From Psoroptes ovis (taxonomy: Eukaryota; Arthropoda; Arachnida; Sarcoptiformes; Psoroptidae), in NCBI GenBank assembly GCA_002943765.1, contig PQWQ01000003.1, positions 2,975,501 to 3,039,500 on the forward strand: a DNA stretch of 64,000 nucleotides. The letters run 5' to 3'. This document shows, in pieces, positions 36,648-48,270 of this stretch (position 1 is the stretch's first letter; each line of letters starts with the position of its first letter). The notes beneath the pieces were generated by a model. The model was not told the DNA's origin and did no database searches. It saw only the letters and a list, made by a program, of their open reading frames with translations. Made by a program: the position numbers and the translations under genes.

Positions 36648-39610
36648 ATGTCTAATTCTTCGAATGTAAGTATATTGTTTCAATAAACTAAATCATTGTT
36701 GTAATAAACTAAATTAATTCTTTGTTTTATTTTCAGTCAAAATTTTTCTTGCCAAACACCGATACATTTTCTTCATTTTATGATTCGAATCATCAACATT
36801 TCAAGAATAATAATCATTCATCATCATCTAATCATTTTAATCATTATCAATCATCATCGGCAACAACATTTGATCATCAACAAAACTATTCACAAATGAT
36901 TGATTCATCACAAAGTGTCAAAGAAACAGGTATTATTGAAAAAATGGTAAGTGTAATTTTCGATTCTTTTTTCATTATATTGACTTTATTTTCAATCCAC
37001 AGCTCGTATCATATGGCTTCATACAATGTTGTGAACGACAATCTCGATTATTTTTTCATTTTAGGTAATGATTTTATTTTATTGTTCATTGTCAACAATT
37101 ATCATTTTTTAATCATTATATGAATAGTCAATATGAGGAAAACATTGAACATTTAAAAATTGGTGACCCAGTCGAATACGAAACATCCTTTGATCGTCGC
37201 ACTGGAAAACCTGTTGCGATCAAAATTCGTAAAATAACTTCGAACAATTTTATGGTGAAATTATCAAAATCTGAACGATTATCTGGTGTGATTGCAGCCG
37301 AATTGACTGATGATAGTGTCGGACGTATTGCATTCGATAATATGGGCGAATATTTTTTCCTGGCATTCACTAAAAAAGATGTTTTGGACAATGTTAATTT
37401 CAAAGTTAATGATAAAGTATCATTTGTATTGAATACCGATGACAACGGTACGTTTGGTGCAACATGCATTCAACTAGAACGATCATCGATGCCCAATAAT
37501 CAAGGAATAATCAGTGCTATAAAAGATACTTTTGGTTTTATTGAACGCTCGGAAGGTGGAACGAAAATATTTTTTCATTCATCTGATTGTGAAGATTTTA
37601 AATCATTGATAATTGGCGATGTTGTACAATTCGATATTACTACCAGAAAAAATAAAGAATTGGCCATCAATGTCACAAAACAAGTGAATCTGGATGAAGA
37701 TTTTTCAGAAAAAATATATAAAGGACAAGTAACCAAATATAATAATCGATCAAATCTTGTATCTGGAACTATTTATTGTCCTGATCTTAAAAAAGATTAT
37801 TTCTTTTATGACAAAGATGTTCGTGGTAATTTCACTATCAATTGTTTCGATTTAGTAACTTTTCAAATAGCAACCGATCGACGTACACATTATGAACGTG
37901 CTGTCAACGTTAGTTTTCTTTTGGAGACATTCGCAACAAATTCTGAAAATCGAGAACGTGGATATGTGGCTAGTTTAAAAGTAAGTTAACTAATCATATC
38001 GAATTTACAGTTAGTTATTTTATTCATCTATTTTCTAGGATACTTACGGGTTTATAAAATGTCCTAGTAAAGAAGGTTCCTTGATTTATTTCAAACTTGC
38101 CGAATTATTAGATCCGACTATTGTTTTGAAATTGAATGATGAAGTCGAATTCACATTCATAACTGATGCTCAACTAAAAAAATGTCAAGCTATACGAATT
38201 TCTATACTTCCAAATGGTACATTATTCAATAGTATACTTTCCAAGCAACGACAACCAAACAATAATAATAATAATAATAGTAATACAAACAATAATTTTG
38301 AAAATAATATTCAATTGTCGCAACAAAAAACTCAACAACAATCAGCTGAAAAAACCATGAACGAAATTTTTAATTTGATTGATTTTACATCATCACCAAC
38401 TATCACAATGAATAACAACATCAATAATGCTGAAAACAAAGATACTCATCAATACAATAACAAACACAACCAAAACGGTATTATCAAACAAAATGGATTC
38501 ACTGATAACAGCACTGATGATTGTTTCACTAATTTGACGAAAGAATTATTTGAAATATTTCGAAATAATGATAAAGATACACATTCAATGATGCCATTGA
38601 CTAATGGCAAAATCATGCATAATGATATTTTTGATTTTGGCAATCATCTGCAATCATCATTTGAATCATCAAACGAAATTAATGGTGTGAATAGAAAAAC
38701 TGGTATAATCATAGTATTGAAAGAAAATTATGGTTTTATTGAATCGATTGATGGTGAAAATGAATACTATTTCAATTGTAATTCATTTAATAATGATAAT
38801 TGTAGAGTTGGTTTGACCGTTGACTTTGATACATCATTTTCAAATGGTAAATGGAAAGCTATAAATGTTTCATCAAGAGATCCAGTTCCATTGTATGATA
38901 CAATTTCTAATGAAAAGTTTGTTGGTGAGGTTGTACGTACCTTACAAATTTTTGATAGTGAAAAAGATGAATATACTGGATTAATAAAGAAAAGTTCTGT
39001 GAATGGAATGATGATGAATGGCTGGAATAAGAATGAATATGAATTCAGCATGATTTCATTGAAATTTCTCAAAGATTATATCAATGTTGGTGATAAAGTA
39101 CGATTCCAGGTCATCATAAATCCTGTTACTAAAAAACAACGCGCCCACAATGTTGAAGTCATTCGCAATCGTCTTAAGGTTAGTGATCATCATTTTTATG
39201 ATTTATATTTAAAATAATTCATTAATTTTCATTGCCTTGATTAGGGTACTATAATATCATTACAAAAATTGTTTGGCTTCTTGAAGCCTGAAAATTCTGC
39301 TACTGTAGGAAATATTTATTTCAATGCTGCAGAAATAAGAGCTAATGTTGACTTAAAATTTGGTGATAGAGTTGATTTTTTTCTGGTCAAAAATAGAAAA
39401 ACCGATAAATATTTTGCTATCGACATTAATCGTTTGGATGATAATCAGCCACAAAATTTATTAACTGGTACTGATCGACAATTCATTAGAAATTTTTTGA
39501 ATAGCAAAGAAACTAATGGACCAAAAGTAATTGCCATTCGACAGCCAAAAGCCCCTGATGGTACTAAAGGTTTTGCTGCTAATAATAATACTAAAAAAAT
39601 GATTAAATAA
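36648..39610 (+). CDS. Unr: UNR/CSDE1 cold-shock-domain RNA-binding protein
   Basis: Exons 36648-36665, 36737-36946, 37003-37064, 37128-37980, 38039-39178, 39245-39610; 882 residues. UNR is a cytoplasmic translational regulator made of alternating canonical and non-canonical cold-shock domains. Domain 1 (KETGIIEKM ... YGFIQC ... LFFHFSQY ... DRRTGKPVAIKI) and domain 3 (FGFIER ... IFFHSS) keep both RNA-binding motifs. Domains 5, 7 and 9 keep the first motif (YGFIKC, YGFIES, FGFLKP), but the FFHxS motif is degraded to LIYFKL, YYFNCN and IYFNAA. Between domains 5 and 7 the expected non-canonical domain is replaced by about 145 Asn/Gln-rich residues. The C-terminus has the SUZ-C-like VIAIRQPKAPDGTKGF. 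The 62-base third exon (37003-37064) is needed to complete domain 1, so a start at the later in-frame position near 37120 is wrong. Confidence 0.93.
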
Positions 39611-41701
39611 GAAACAAGTTGTGGTGATGATGCTAAAAATTGATGATCAAAATTTGATTTCACCGATTTTTAATCATTACTTTCATGTTCAACATTTTGA
39701 TATTGTCATTGATTAGCACATCCTTTTTAAAATTTTTCATTTGGATGCAATATTATCATTATTAATATTAATGGAAACAAAATTTGAGTGAAAAGAAAAA
39801 TTGAACCCGTCCTTTTTCTATTATTCAATACTATATCTGTCTGGAAATAATGTTCATTTCAATAATTATTATTATTATTATGATTATCACAATTATTATT
39901 CATACTGAAACGAATCCAAAAATTATAAAAAAAAAACTATAAAAACAAAAATATTCTAAATGTAAACTGTGCCTTCAAAAAAAAAAAAAAAAAATCGAAA
40001 AAATGAAAAAAATCATAACAAAAAAAAAAAAAAAAATAATAATAATCATCAAGAATTCAATTAATAAATCATCTAATCATCATCATTATTATATCCATCA
40101 TTTAGTTTGAATTGGAATATAAAAAAAAGAAGCAACAACAACAACAACAACTATTCATTTCATCATTTATAAATCATTCAATATACAAAGAAAAAATACA
40201 TATATTTAGATGTACTGATAATTATAATTTTTTTTTTAAATTTTTAATTTTAAATTAATTTAATTTAACAAACATCAACAACAAAACATATGACAATTTT
40301 TCAGTTTTATACTATTTTTATCTTAACATACAAATATATATATATCTATACGTATTTGTGTAATTCTCTACCGGGCTAGTCGGTTTTCTAGTGTTAATCT
40401 CTTTTTAATTTTCTTATAAAAATTAGAATTTTAATTCATAACTTTTACAAAATGAATATCTCATCATTATATTTTTTTTTTTTTTTTTGTTCGAGAAAAA
40501 CAAAATGAAACATATTCAACAAGAATCGAAACATAAACAATATATAAAAATAATAATAATAATAATTTGATTATAAACTTGATAAAAACTCAACGATTCG
40601 ACAAATTTGATTCAAATAATCATCATCATCATCATCATTTCATTCAAAATGTTCATTCATCATTGACAACGTGTTAGTCTTTGGAAAATTTGAAAAAAAA
40701 TAATTGAAAAACTCTCGCAAATCCATCACATTGACAAATCATTAGTCATTCAACAATAAATGTTGCAAAATATTCTTATGAACACACCTTATAAACACCC
40801 ATACTTTTACAACATGCAAATGAATCATACATAATTTTCAATTGTAATTTTACTTTCAAAATTTTTTACTTTCAACATTTTTTTTTAATTATTTTCAAAT
40901 GTAATTTTGATGTGATCGATAATCATTTACATATGAATATCTATGTATGAATATTCAAATAATCAAAGATTATCATTAATTTAACGATTTCAAACAAAAA
41001 AAAAATTAATTTAAATTAATTGTAACAAAACATATTCTCAACAAACCTTTAAATAGACACGAATATTTGATCATGATGTATTTAATGATGAAAATAATTG
41101 CTTTGGTTCAGCAAAAAATGTAAAAGAAAATATGACAGAAACGAACAAACAAACACAATTTCAAATTTAATTAAATATTCATTATCTCAACATGCACACA
41201 AACACACCTACATACAATTAGACTAATAAATAAACACACACATATACAAACAGGTGTAAACAATAATTTATCAATTATTCATTATTAATTCCATATTTAC
41301 ATGATTATGATGGTAACATAGAAACATGAGATTCAAACAAATTTGAATTGAAAATTTATCGAAAAGAAAAACGAAAAAACAAACAATACATAAAAACAAT
41401 CGAAACGAAACATTTCTTGGAACATTTTTTGAATAAAATTTTGTAAATTGTAACGATATTGAAATTGAAAAATTGAATAAATAATACTTTTTTCGGAAGA
41501 AAAATGAATAAATAAATAAAAATTGATAAAATTTTAATTGAAAATTTTTTGAATTTGTTTGTTTGACTATTTACACATTTCTCGGATACTTTGTATTGAC
41601 ATAGCCTTAATAATTTGTAATAATTTTCTTATCAAGGCGTTTTTTGGTGATGTTAAGATTAAATTCGGGTCCAATTTTCTTGATTCTCATTTTTGAAGAA
41701 T
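39611..41701. other. Intergenic: UNR 3' flank and VPS35L 5' flank
   Basis: About 2.1 kb without recognisable exons. Contains A-runs (39978-39994, 40020-40036), TAA/CAA tracts (40038-40052, 40130-40150) and a CAT tract near 40620-40640. A long UNR 3' UTR probably takes up much of it. The VPS35L promoter should lie just left of 41702. Confidence 0.45.
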
Positions 41702-44700
41702 ATGGCCGATCATTTATCGTAAGTTAGTTTGAAAGGTTTTACACATTTTAATTTTAATCCATTTCAATTGCAGTATATTACTAAAAAAGCATAAATTTTC
41801 GCCAGCAAAACAATGTAAACTTATCTCGGTTCATAAACATCCATTATCGTCATCAATATATGATGATGATGATGATTCCGGTGGTCAAGATGATAATAAT
41901 GTCGATGCTGAACATTCATCGAATATTAAAAATGATAAAAATAAAAAATCATTATTCAAAGCAAATTCAATTGATGCGAAAACATTAGTAACAACAACAT
42001 GGAATGGTATCGATCCATTATCGGCTGCATTTTCAACTTCATTTAATGATGACAATAATAAAAATGGAATTATCAGTGATAATAATAGTAATGAGAAATT
42101 CTTAAAAGAAAGAAAAATGTATTCTTACATTGATGATGATTTTAAAAATTGGTCATTGTTTCGAACGAAAATATTGAACAAATTTAATACAGTTGAAAAA
42201 TTGACAATTAGATCTTCATTCCAATTTGAAAAAGGAACGCCAATATCAATATCTTCTTCCGCGACAGCAAATGTTTCGCAAAAAACTCGTACACGTCTAG
42301 AACAATTAGATGAAATGGATGAAGGTACAATTAATGAAATGCGTGATCTTAGTCAACAAGAATACATCAAACGTATTGAAGAAATGAACATGGCAATCAT
42401 TAATGCTTGGAATAATGATCAACGTGTCAAAGCTTTGAAAATTGCAATTCAATGTACCAAACAATTATCAGCTATTAATGTTGTACATTTTTATCCAAAT
42501 AAATTTGTATTAATAACCGATATATTGGATAATTTTGGCGAACTTGTTTATGATAGAATTGATAAAAAAATGCAAAATCAAATCGATGATGCTAAAGAAA
42601 CATGTTTGAATTGGTTTTATAAAATATCAAGTATTAGAGAATTATTGCCAAGATTTTATATCGAATGTTCTGTTTTGAAAATTTATCGTTTCTTGATTGC
42701 CCAAGAAAATCAGCGTGATGAATATGAACGCATTTTTTTACGATTAACACGTATGATACGTGGTATTGGTGATCCATTGGTTGCCATTTATTGCCGTGTA
42801 TATCTTTGTCGTGTTGTTATTAAATTATTTCCTGAAATGAAGAAAATTTTTCTGCAAAACATTTATGACATAATCGATAATGTTGATAAGGTACTTGGAA
42901 TCAAATCCAGATTTTGAATTTATTTTAATCAGTTTTTTTTTAAATTTCTCTAATTATAGCTTACATGTCCATTTGTCAGCGATAATTTAGCCTCACAAAA
43001 TATTGATTTTACATTATACTATAGTCTGTTTAATCCGGCAATAGATTGGATATTTAATTGTTTATTTTATAAAGGCTCAAATTATGAAAACATATTGAAA
43101 TATTTTCGTAATAAAATTGAATTTTTCAAGAATAGAACATGTTCAGCATTTATATTGAATTCAATGATCACATGTTTTCCATCAAATTTTATTGCACAGA
43201 ATATTTCCAAATTGATTGAATTGATCAAAAGCATCTATAGCAATAATAATATCGATGATACTTCTCAACAACAACAAAAAATGAATAAATTAAATCTCAA
43301 TTATCCAAAATATTTACTCATAAAATCAATTGGTGAATCATTGATTAATGAAGATAATTTTTTCGAAAAATATTCGATAGAAAAAAATTTGATATTCATC
43401 GATTTATGGTCCCTATTATTATCGCCAAGTAATTATGACCAAATAGATAGAAATGAATTTTTATTTTGTTTGGAAACATGGTCAGAGATAATAGCAAAAT
43501 ATAGCTCAATCGATTACATAAATAAACTTCTTGGTGATATCATACAAATAATCAATAATAATCATAATAAAAATAATAATGAACCTTACGAAAATTTACA
43601 ACAATTATATCATATTTTACAAAAAATAATAATTAATGGAAGTGCAAATTTTAGTTGGAAGAAATTTTTCTCTATGAATAATTTACTACCATTTTTGGAT
43701 CTTTTCCACAAGGAATCTATCAAAATTGATGCTTGTAAATTGATTGTTTCATCGTTTAATCAAAATTGTTCAATCATCAATGATAATGACGGCGACCCTC
43801 AACCAGATCCAGTCATATTGAATTCAATTACATATCTATGTAAATTATTACATGATTCGATTGACTTGTTAACATTAGATGATGAAAAAAGACAAATTTC
43901 AGCCTTAATAATTGGTTTCATTCGTCGAATATCATACAAACAGCAACAAGATTTGGAAGCTCGTTTAAATTTTTACATTGAATCGCGTGCTAATTTTTCT
44001 AATTTGGACAACGTACTTGCCTTTATCGTTCAACAAGTCAATACATTATCGATGGATGCTTATCGGTTCGTAAACGGAAAACATACGAAAAAAACAATAT
44101 CGTTCGTGAATGCTTGTATGGCATTTTCATTCATAACAATACCATCAATATATGATATATTTACTCGTCTTCAGTTGTATCTATCCAGTGCTCATTGTTC
44201 TTTAATAAATGGATGCTTACCACAAACAGATGCATTCATAAAATTAGCAATTACATCGATTAGACAATTGCCACCATATTCGGAAAATTTCGATGGAAAA
44301 TTATATTCAAATGATGAATTCGTCTATCAATTTGCATCACAATTATTATCAACATTAATCGTTGTACCAGACAATCCTGAATTAGGCATTCTTTATCTAT
44401 TCAAAGGTTTATATAATGTTTTAAAAGAATATCGTTTTGAAACAAATTCAAATTATAAATTATTAATATGGATGAATATGGCTAAATATTTGGCCACTTG
44501 TATTCAGCCAATATATCCATATCATATTGATCGTATCGATTCAAATGATAGCCTCTATGTACAAGATCAAGAATTTATACATGAAATTGAAACTTATTTC
44601 GACATTATTTATCAAGAATCATTAGATATGTTTAAAAAATTTCAACATGATTTTGTGAGTATTTTCGTCTTTGAATTGTTTCTCCAATTAATAATTTTGA

Positions 44701-45015
44701 AATTTAATCAGGATATCAAACAACAGTGTAATTTGGCATTAGAGTTCATCAATTTAATTATTTATTTCGGTAATGTACAAAAAATGAGTCATGTGATTGA
44801 TCAACTTTGGAATTGGATTTGCAAAACAGTGGCTAAAAATAAATTGCATTGTTTCGACAACAAAATGGTGAATGATAATTGAAAAATCACATTTTTTTGA
44901 TAATTATTTGATTTTAAATTTTAATTATTTTTTTCAACAGAAATCAATTTACAATTATCTCGGGAAAACATTAAATATACAATTGAAAACAGCTTCCAAT
45001 CGATCAGAGAATTAA
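41702..45015 (+). CDS. VPS35L: VPS35L, retriever complex subunit
   Basis: Exons 41702-41718, 41774-42890, 42960-44867, 44941-45015; 1038 residues (human about 963). VPS35L is the large alpha-solenoid of the retriever/commander endosomal recycling complex. Conserved stretches: KVRTRLEEL-like KTRTRLEQLDEMDEGTINEM, YIKRIEEMN, FYPNKFVLITDILDNFG, ETCLNWFYKISSIRELLPRF, RGIGDPLVAIYCRVYLCRV, FLPFLDMF-like LLPFLDLFHKESIK, NACMAFSFITIPSIYDIFTR and YPYHIDRIDSNDSLY. The acidic, Asn-rich N-terminus contains WNGIDPLSAAF, matching the family's DPLS motif. The 17-base first exon rests on phase and donor only. The final exon adds 24 residues and ends with a TAA at 45013-45015, touching the STRAP stop codon on the opposite strand. 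Confidence 0.94.
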
Positions 45016-46191
45016 TTATTCTATTTTTTCATTACCATCAACATATTTCCAAAGGCCATAAGTTTTTCCGATCGTATTTTGCCATAAACGAAGTGTTCCA
45101 TCTTCACTACCGCTTGCATATAATTCACCATCAGGTGAATAACGTAAACAATGTACAGCACCAAAATGTCCCGAATATGAATCTGTGATTTTTATAATTT
45201 TTTTATATTAGAAAATAAAATTGAATTTTTTATTAGAAAAAAAAACAAAATACTCACCGATTTCTTCACATTTATTAAAATCACATTTATAAATTTGAAA
45301 ATCAAGACCACCACAAACAAATACACTTTTGTTTGGATGTAATGATGATGTTTCAATGATGGTTGGTGCATAATATTCTTTGATTTGAATCATTTTTATC
45401 AGATCAAAAAATACTACATATTGATCATAACAAATTGATAAAATTTTTTTATCATTTGTTATTTCAATTCCATTCGGTCTTTGTTCGAATGTTAATTTAT
45501 AAAATTCTTTATTCGATCGTTTATCCCAAAAACGTACAGTTTTATCATCACAACAACTAACAAATTGTGTACCTTCGATATTTGAAAATAATGCTTGTCG
45601 TATGTTATCTTCATGACCAATAAAATTTTGTGGTTCTAATTATGTTATGGGATGGAAAAAAGAAAAAATTGAATTACTTGAATAAATAATCTTGGTAATA
45701 TGAAACAAACCTGAATCAATATTGTTCAAATCGAATAATCGTACAATTTTATCATTGCTTGATGTAAGTAATTGATTATCATCATTACTAAAATCGACAC
45801 TTTTGACAATATGTTTATGTTTAAGCGAATACAATTCATCACCTTGTGTTGTGTTCCATATTTTGGCTGTAAAATCAGCCGAACCAGTTGCAGCCAATGA
45901 TGCATCACTATTGAGGACAACACCCCAAACAGCACCTTTATGGCCTTCAAATGTACCGATCCAATCACCGGTATCACCTCTTCGTAACATTGGTTGACCA
46001 TCTAACAATTTTTCAAAAATACATGACTGATTTAGAATTTCGTTAAAATCAAAATTTTTACCTTTTGATGCTGAAATTAAATAGAAACCATTTTCAGTTA
46101 TATTACTGAAATGTAAATAAACAATAGGTCTTGTATGTCCATTACAGGTGAGCGGTACTTGTTTCAATGTGGAATCATTATTTAAATTCAT
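45016..46191 (-). CDS. STRAP: STRAP, WD40-repeat SMN-complex/TGF-beta-associated protein
   Basis: Exons 46062-46191, 45711-46001, 45258-45635, 45016-45182; 321 residues (human 350). A seven-bladed WD40 propeller: VPLTCNGHTRPIVYLHFS, GQPMLRRGDTGDWIGTFEGH, KGAVWGVVLNSDASLAATGS, ADFTAKIWN, KHIVKSVDFSNDDNQLLTSS, and near the end YSPDGELYASGSEDGTLRLW and IGKTYGLW are close to human STRAP/UNRIP. STRAP binds Gemin proteins of the SMN complex, TGF-beta receptors and, notably, UNR, which is also in this window. Intron 1 (46002-46061) is 60 bases, a multiple of three, with no stop, so retention would insert 20 residues. The C-terminus is shorter than in vertebrates. Confidence 0.93.
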
Positions 46192-46623
46192 ATTTTGGAA
46201 CGATTAAATTATCTTTTCTAGTTTTTTCTTCAAAATAATGAATCTTTTTCAAAATAGTTGAGATCAATGATTTTAAAATGAAAAATAAAAATCACATTTT
46301 TTCCTTTGACAAATAAACAAACAAACAAATGGAAAAATAAAAATTCACAGAGAACGTCTCGAAATTTATTTGAAAAAATGACAAAAATTGAAATTTATTT
46401 AAATAAGCGAAAAAAGATAAAATTTAATAATTGAAATCACATTGATTGATTTATATAATTAAAAATTTGGTTTCTGAATTATTGGAATTCATTGTGATCA
46501 ATTAGGCACTTGTGAAATTGTCAAAAAATAATGATTTTTACTCATGGAGATCATAAAAATTAAGTTAATACTAAGAAGATAATTGAAATTTTGAGCGTTT
46601 GTCATGATATGATAGTTTGTAGA
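46192..46623. other. STRAP 5' flank and BCL2-like gene 3' flank
   Basis: 432 AT-rich bases between two minus-strand genes. No coding exon. It should hold the STRAP promoter and the BCL2-like 3' UTR. Confidence 0.45.
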
Positions 46624-47365
46624 TTAATTTTTTAATCTTCGCCAAGCCATCCATGCTAATGCGGCACTGGTTAACCAATAAATCAATGATCCTGAAAACA
46701 TGTTTCCAATGACTTTGGTCTTTGTACAATTTGAAAAAAACAGATTCATAAAAACAAAAAATAATTGTTAATTCCAAGAAAATAAACTGATACTAACCCA
46801 ACCACCATGTTTAGACACCCAATCACACACATGATTAATAATGTAGTTTAATGACCAATTGAATAAATTTCTAAGGATTGATGAACGATTTTGATATGCA
46901 TTTACAATGGCATCTGAACAAAAAAATAGCAATACCACTATACGTTCACGTGTGATATTGCCTGAAAATAATCCATCTAAAAGCTCATTAAAATCTTGTT
47001 GTGTAATGTTTAAAATATTTGTATCGCGAGCTCTTCGCATCACTTGATCACGTTCACGACTTCTTGCAAAAGCTTCGGATAATTTTTTCAAATCTTCACC
47101 AATTCTTCGCATTAATTCACTATTAGTAAGCTCAGAATATTCACTTGAATTGAAAATTTATTAAAATTTTCAATTGATTTGTATCGAAAAAAAATAACAA
47201 CATCACTTACGGTCTTAAAAAATCTAAATTTGGATCATTATCGATGACTGTTTCATTTTCAACAGCATGTGAATTGATCAATTCTTGACGTGTTAATCCT
47301 TCGAACAATAATCTAGCATATTGTTGATCTTCATTATCATCATCTTCATATGCAATGGTTGGCAT
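46624..47365 (-). CDS. BCL2-family multidomain protein, BAX/BAK-like
   Basis: Exons 47211-47365, 46794-47143, 46624-46691; 190 residues, the size of BAX. BH3 is at about 61-72 (ELMRRIGEDLKK, with the Leu and Ile-Gly-Glu-Asp pattern). A BH1-like helix at 108-127 reads FSGNITRERIVVLLFF, and a BH2-like segment near 158-168 reads DWVSKHGGWV. A C-terminal hydrophobic anchor (about 170-185, LIYWLTSAALAWMAW) ends in RRLKN, suiting tail-anchored insertion in mitochondrial or ER membrane. The order and GGW resemble BAX/BAK/BOK and fly Debcl/Buffy. BH1 lacks the usual NWGR. The last junction uses donor GTATCA at 46793 because the nearer GTTAGT would bring a stop in frame. Pro- or anti-death activity cannot be decided from sequence. 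Confidence 0.85.
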
Positions 47366-48270
47366 TTTAAATTTTGATATGTATTTTTTTTTAATGATTA
47401 TTTCTATTTTAAAACAACGATTTATTTTTATTTATGCTTCAGTTCTTAGTATGATCAATATATTCGTTGTTTCAAAGATTATTCTTGTCTAAAATCTACC
47501 TTATTTAGTGCGCTTTAAATTCAAAATAACAAAAGGCTTCAAAATTTATTTGAAAATTTATAAAAATTATGCGCGTAGTTTTTTACTGAGATCAAGAAAA
47601 AAAAGTGAGCCATTAGCATTTGTTGGTTTGGTGAGAGAAAATACAACTTTCCTGAACCATGCTGCCGGTGACGTAAAAATACGTCATATTGTTGACTAGA
47701 TTCTTTGACAAATTATTACTCCTAGGTTGGTCATAGCTTATGACTCATTAGTATGCAACGGCAACCGCACTCGTATCAATCGTTCATTAAATAACCAATA
47801 ACAATTAACAGTATTTTTTTCAGAAAACAAAACAAAAAATTACCTATAATTGAATGATCAATGTAACAACAAATGTGTGAGAGAAAACTTTCAATGTTCA
47901 TCCAAAAACGAATATGGATCGTGCAGAAGACAAGAATCTCCATATTGATCAATTGTTGTAATACGATTGAAAGACGTATTTTACATTAACCAGTTCAAAA
48001 CATTGATCATGAAAAGTAGGGTCAAAACAAATGAAAAAATTGTCATTCAATTTTTTCCATTAAAATTTAGATTAGAATTCAAAGAGAAAAAAGAGAAACA
48101 GAAGGTTCAATTCGTAGAATTCAAATTTTTTTTAATGTTTAACAATTTCATATTATCACAGGTGAAATTTATCAATTTATAATAATAATAATCAAAATAA
48201 TCATAATTTGTATGAAAATGATTTTGTTTTTTTTTTCGGACACGAATTTTCTTAATGTCGAATTATCTAA
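47366..48270. other. Intergenic: BCL2-like 5' flank and NAA35 3' flank
   Basis: About 900 bases without a convincing exon. The segment 47640-47780 is less AT-rich (gctgccggtgacgtaaaaatacgtcat, with two TGACGTAA/TACGTCA-like CRE half-site motifs near 47668-47690) and could be promoter sequence of the BCL2-like gene. The short plus-strand open frames are low-complexity Lys/Phe and not believable. Confidence 0.4.

Noticed and set aside
37120..37127. UNR start at an ATG near 37120
   Set aside because: The upstream 62-base exon supplies the YGFIQC and FFHF part of cold-shock domain 1, so this ATG lies in an intron.
47967..48182. 71-codon plus-strand open frame rich in Lys and Phe
   Set aside because: Composition follows AT-rich DNA, and it lies between two minus-strand genes without support.
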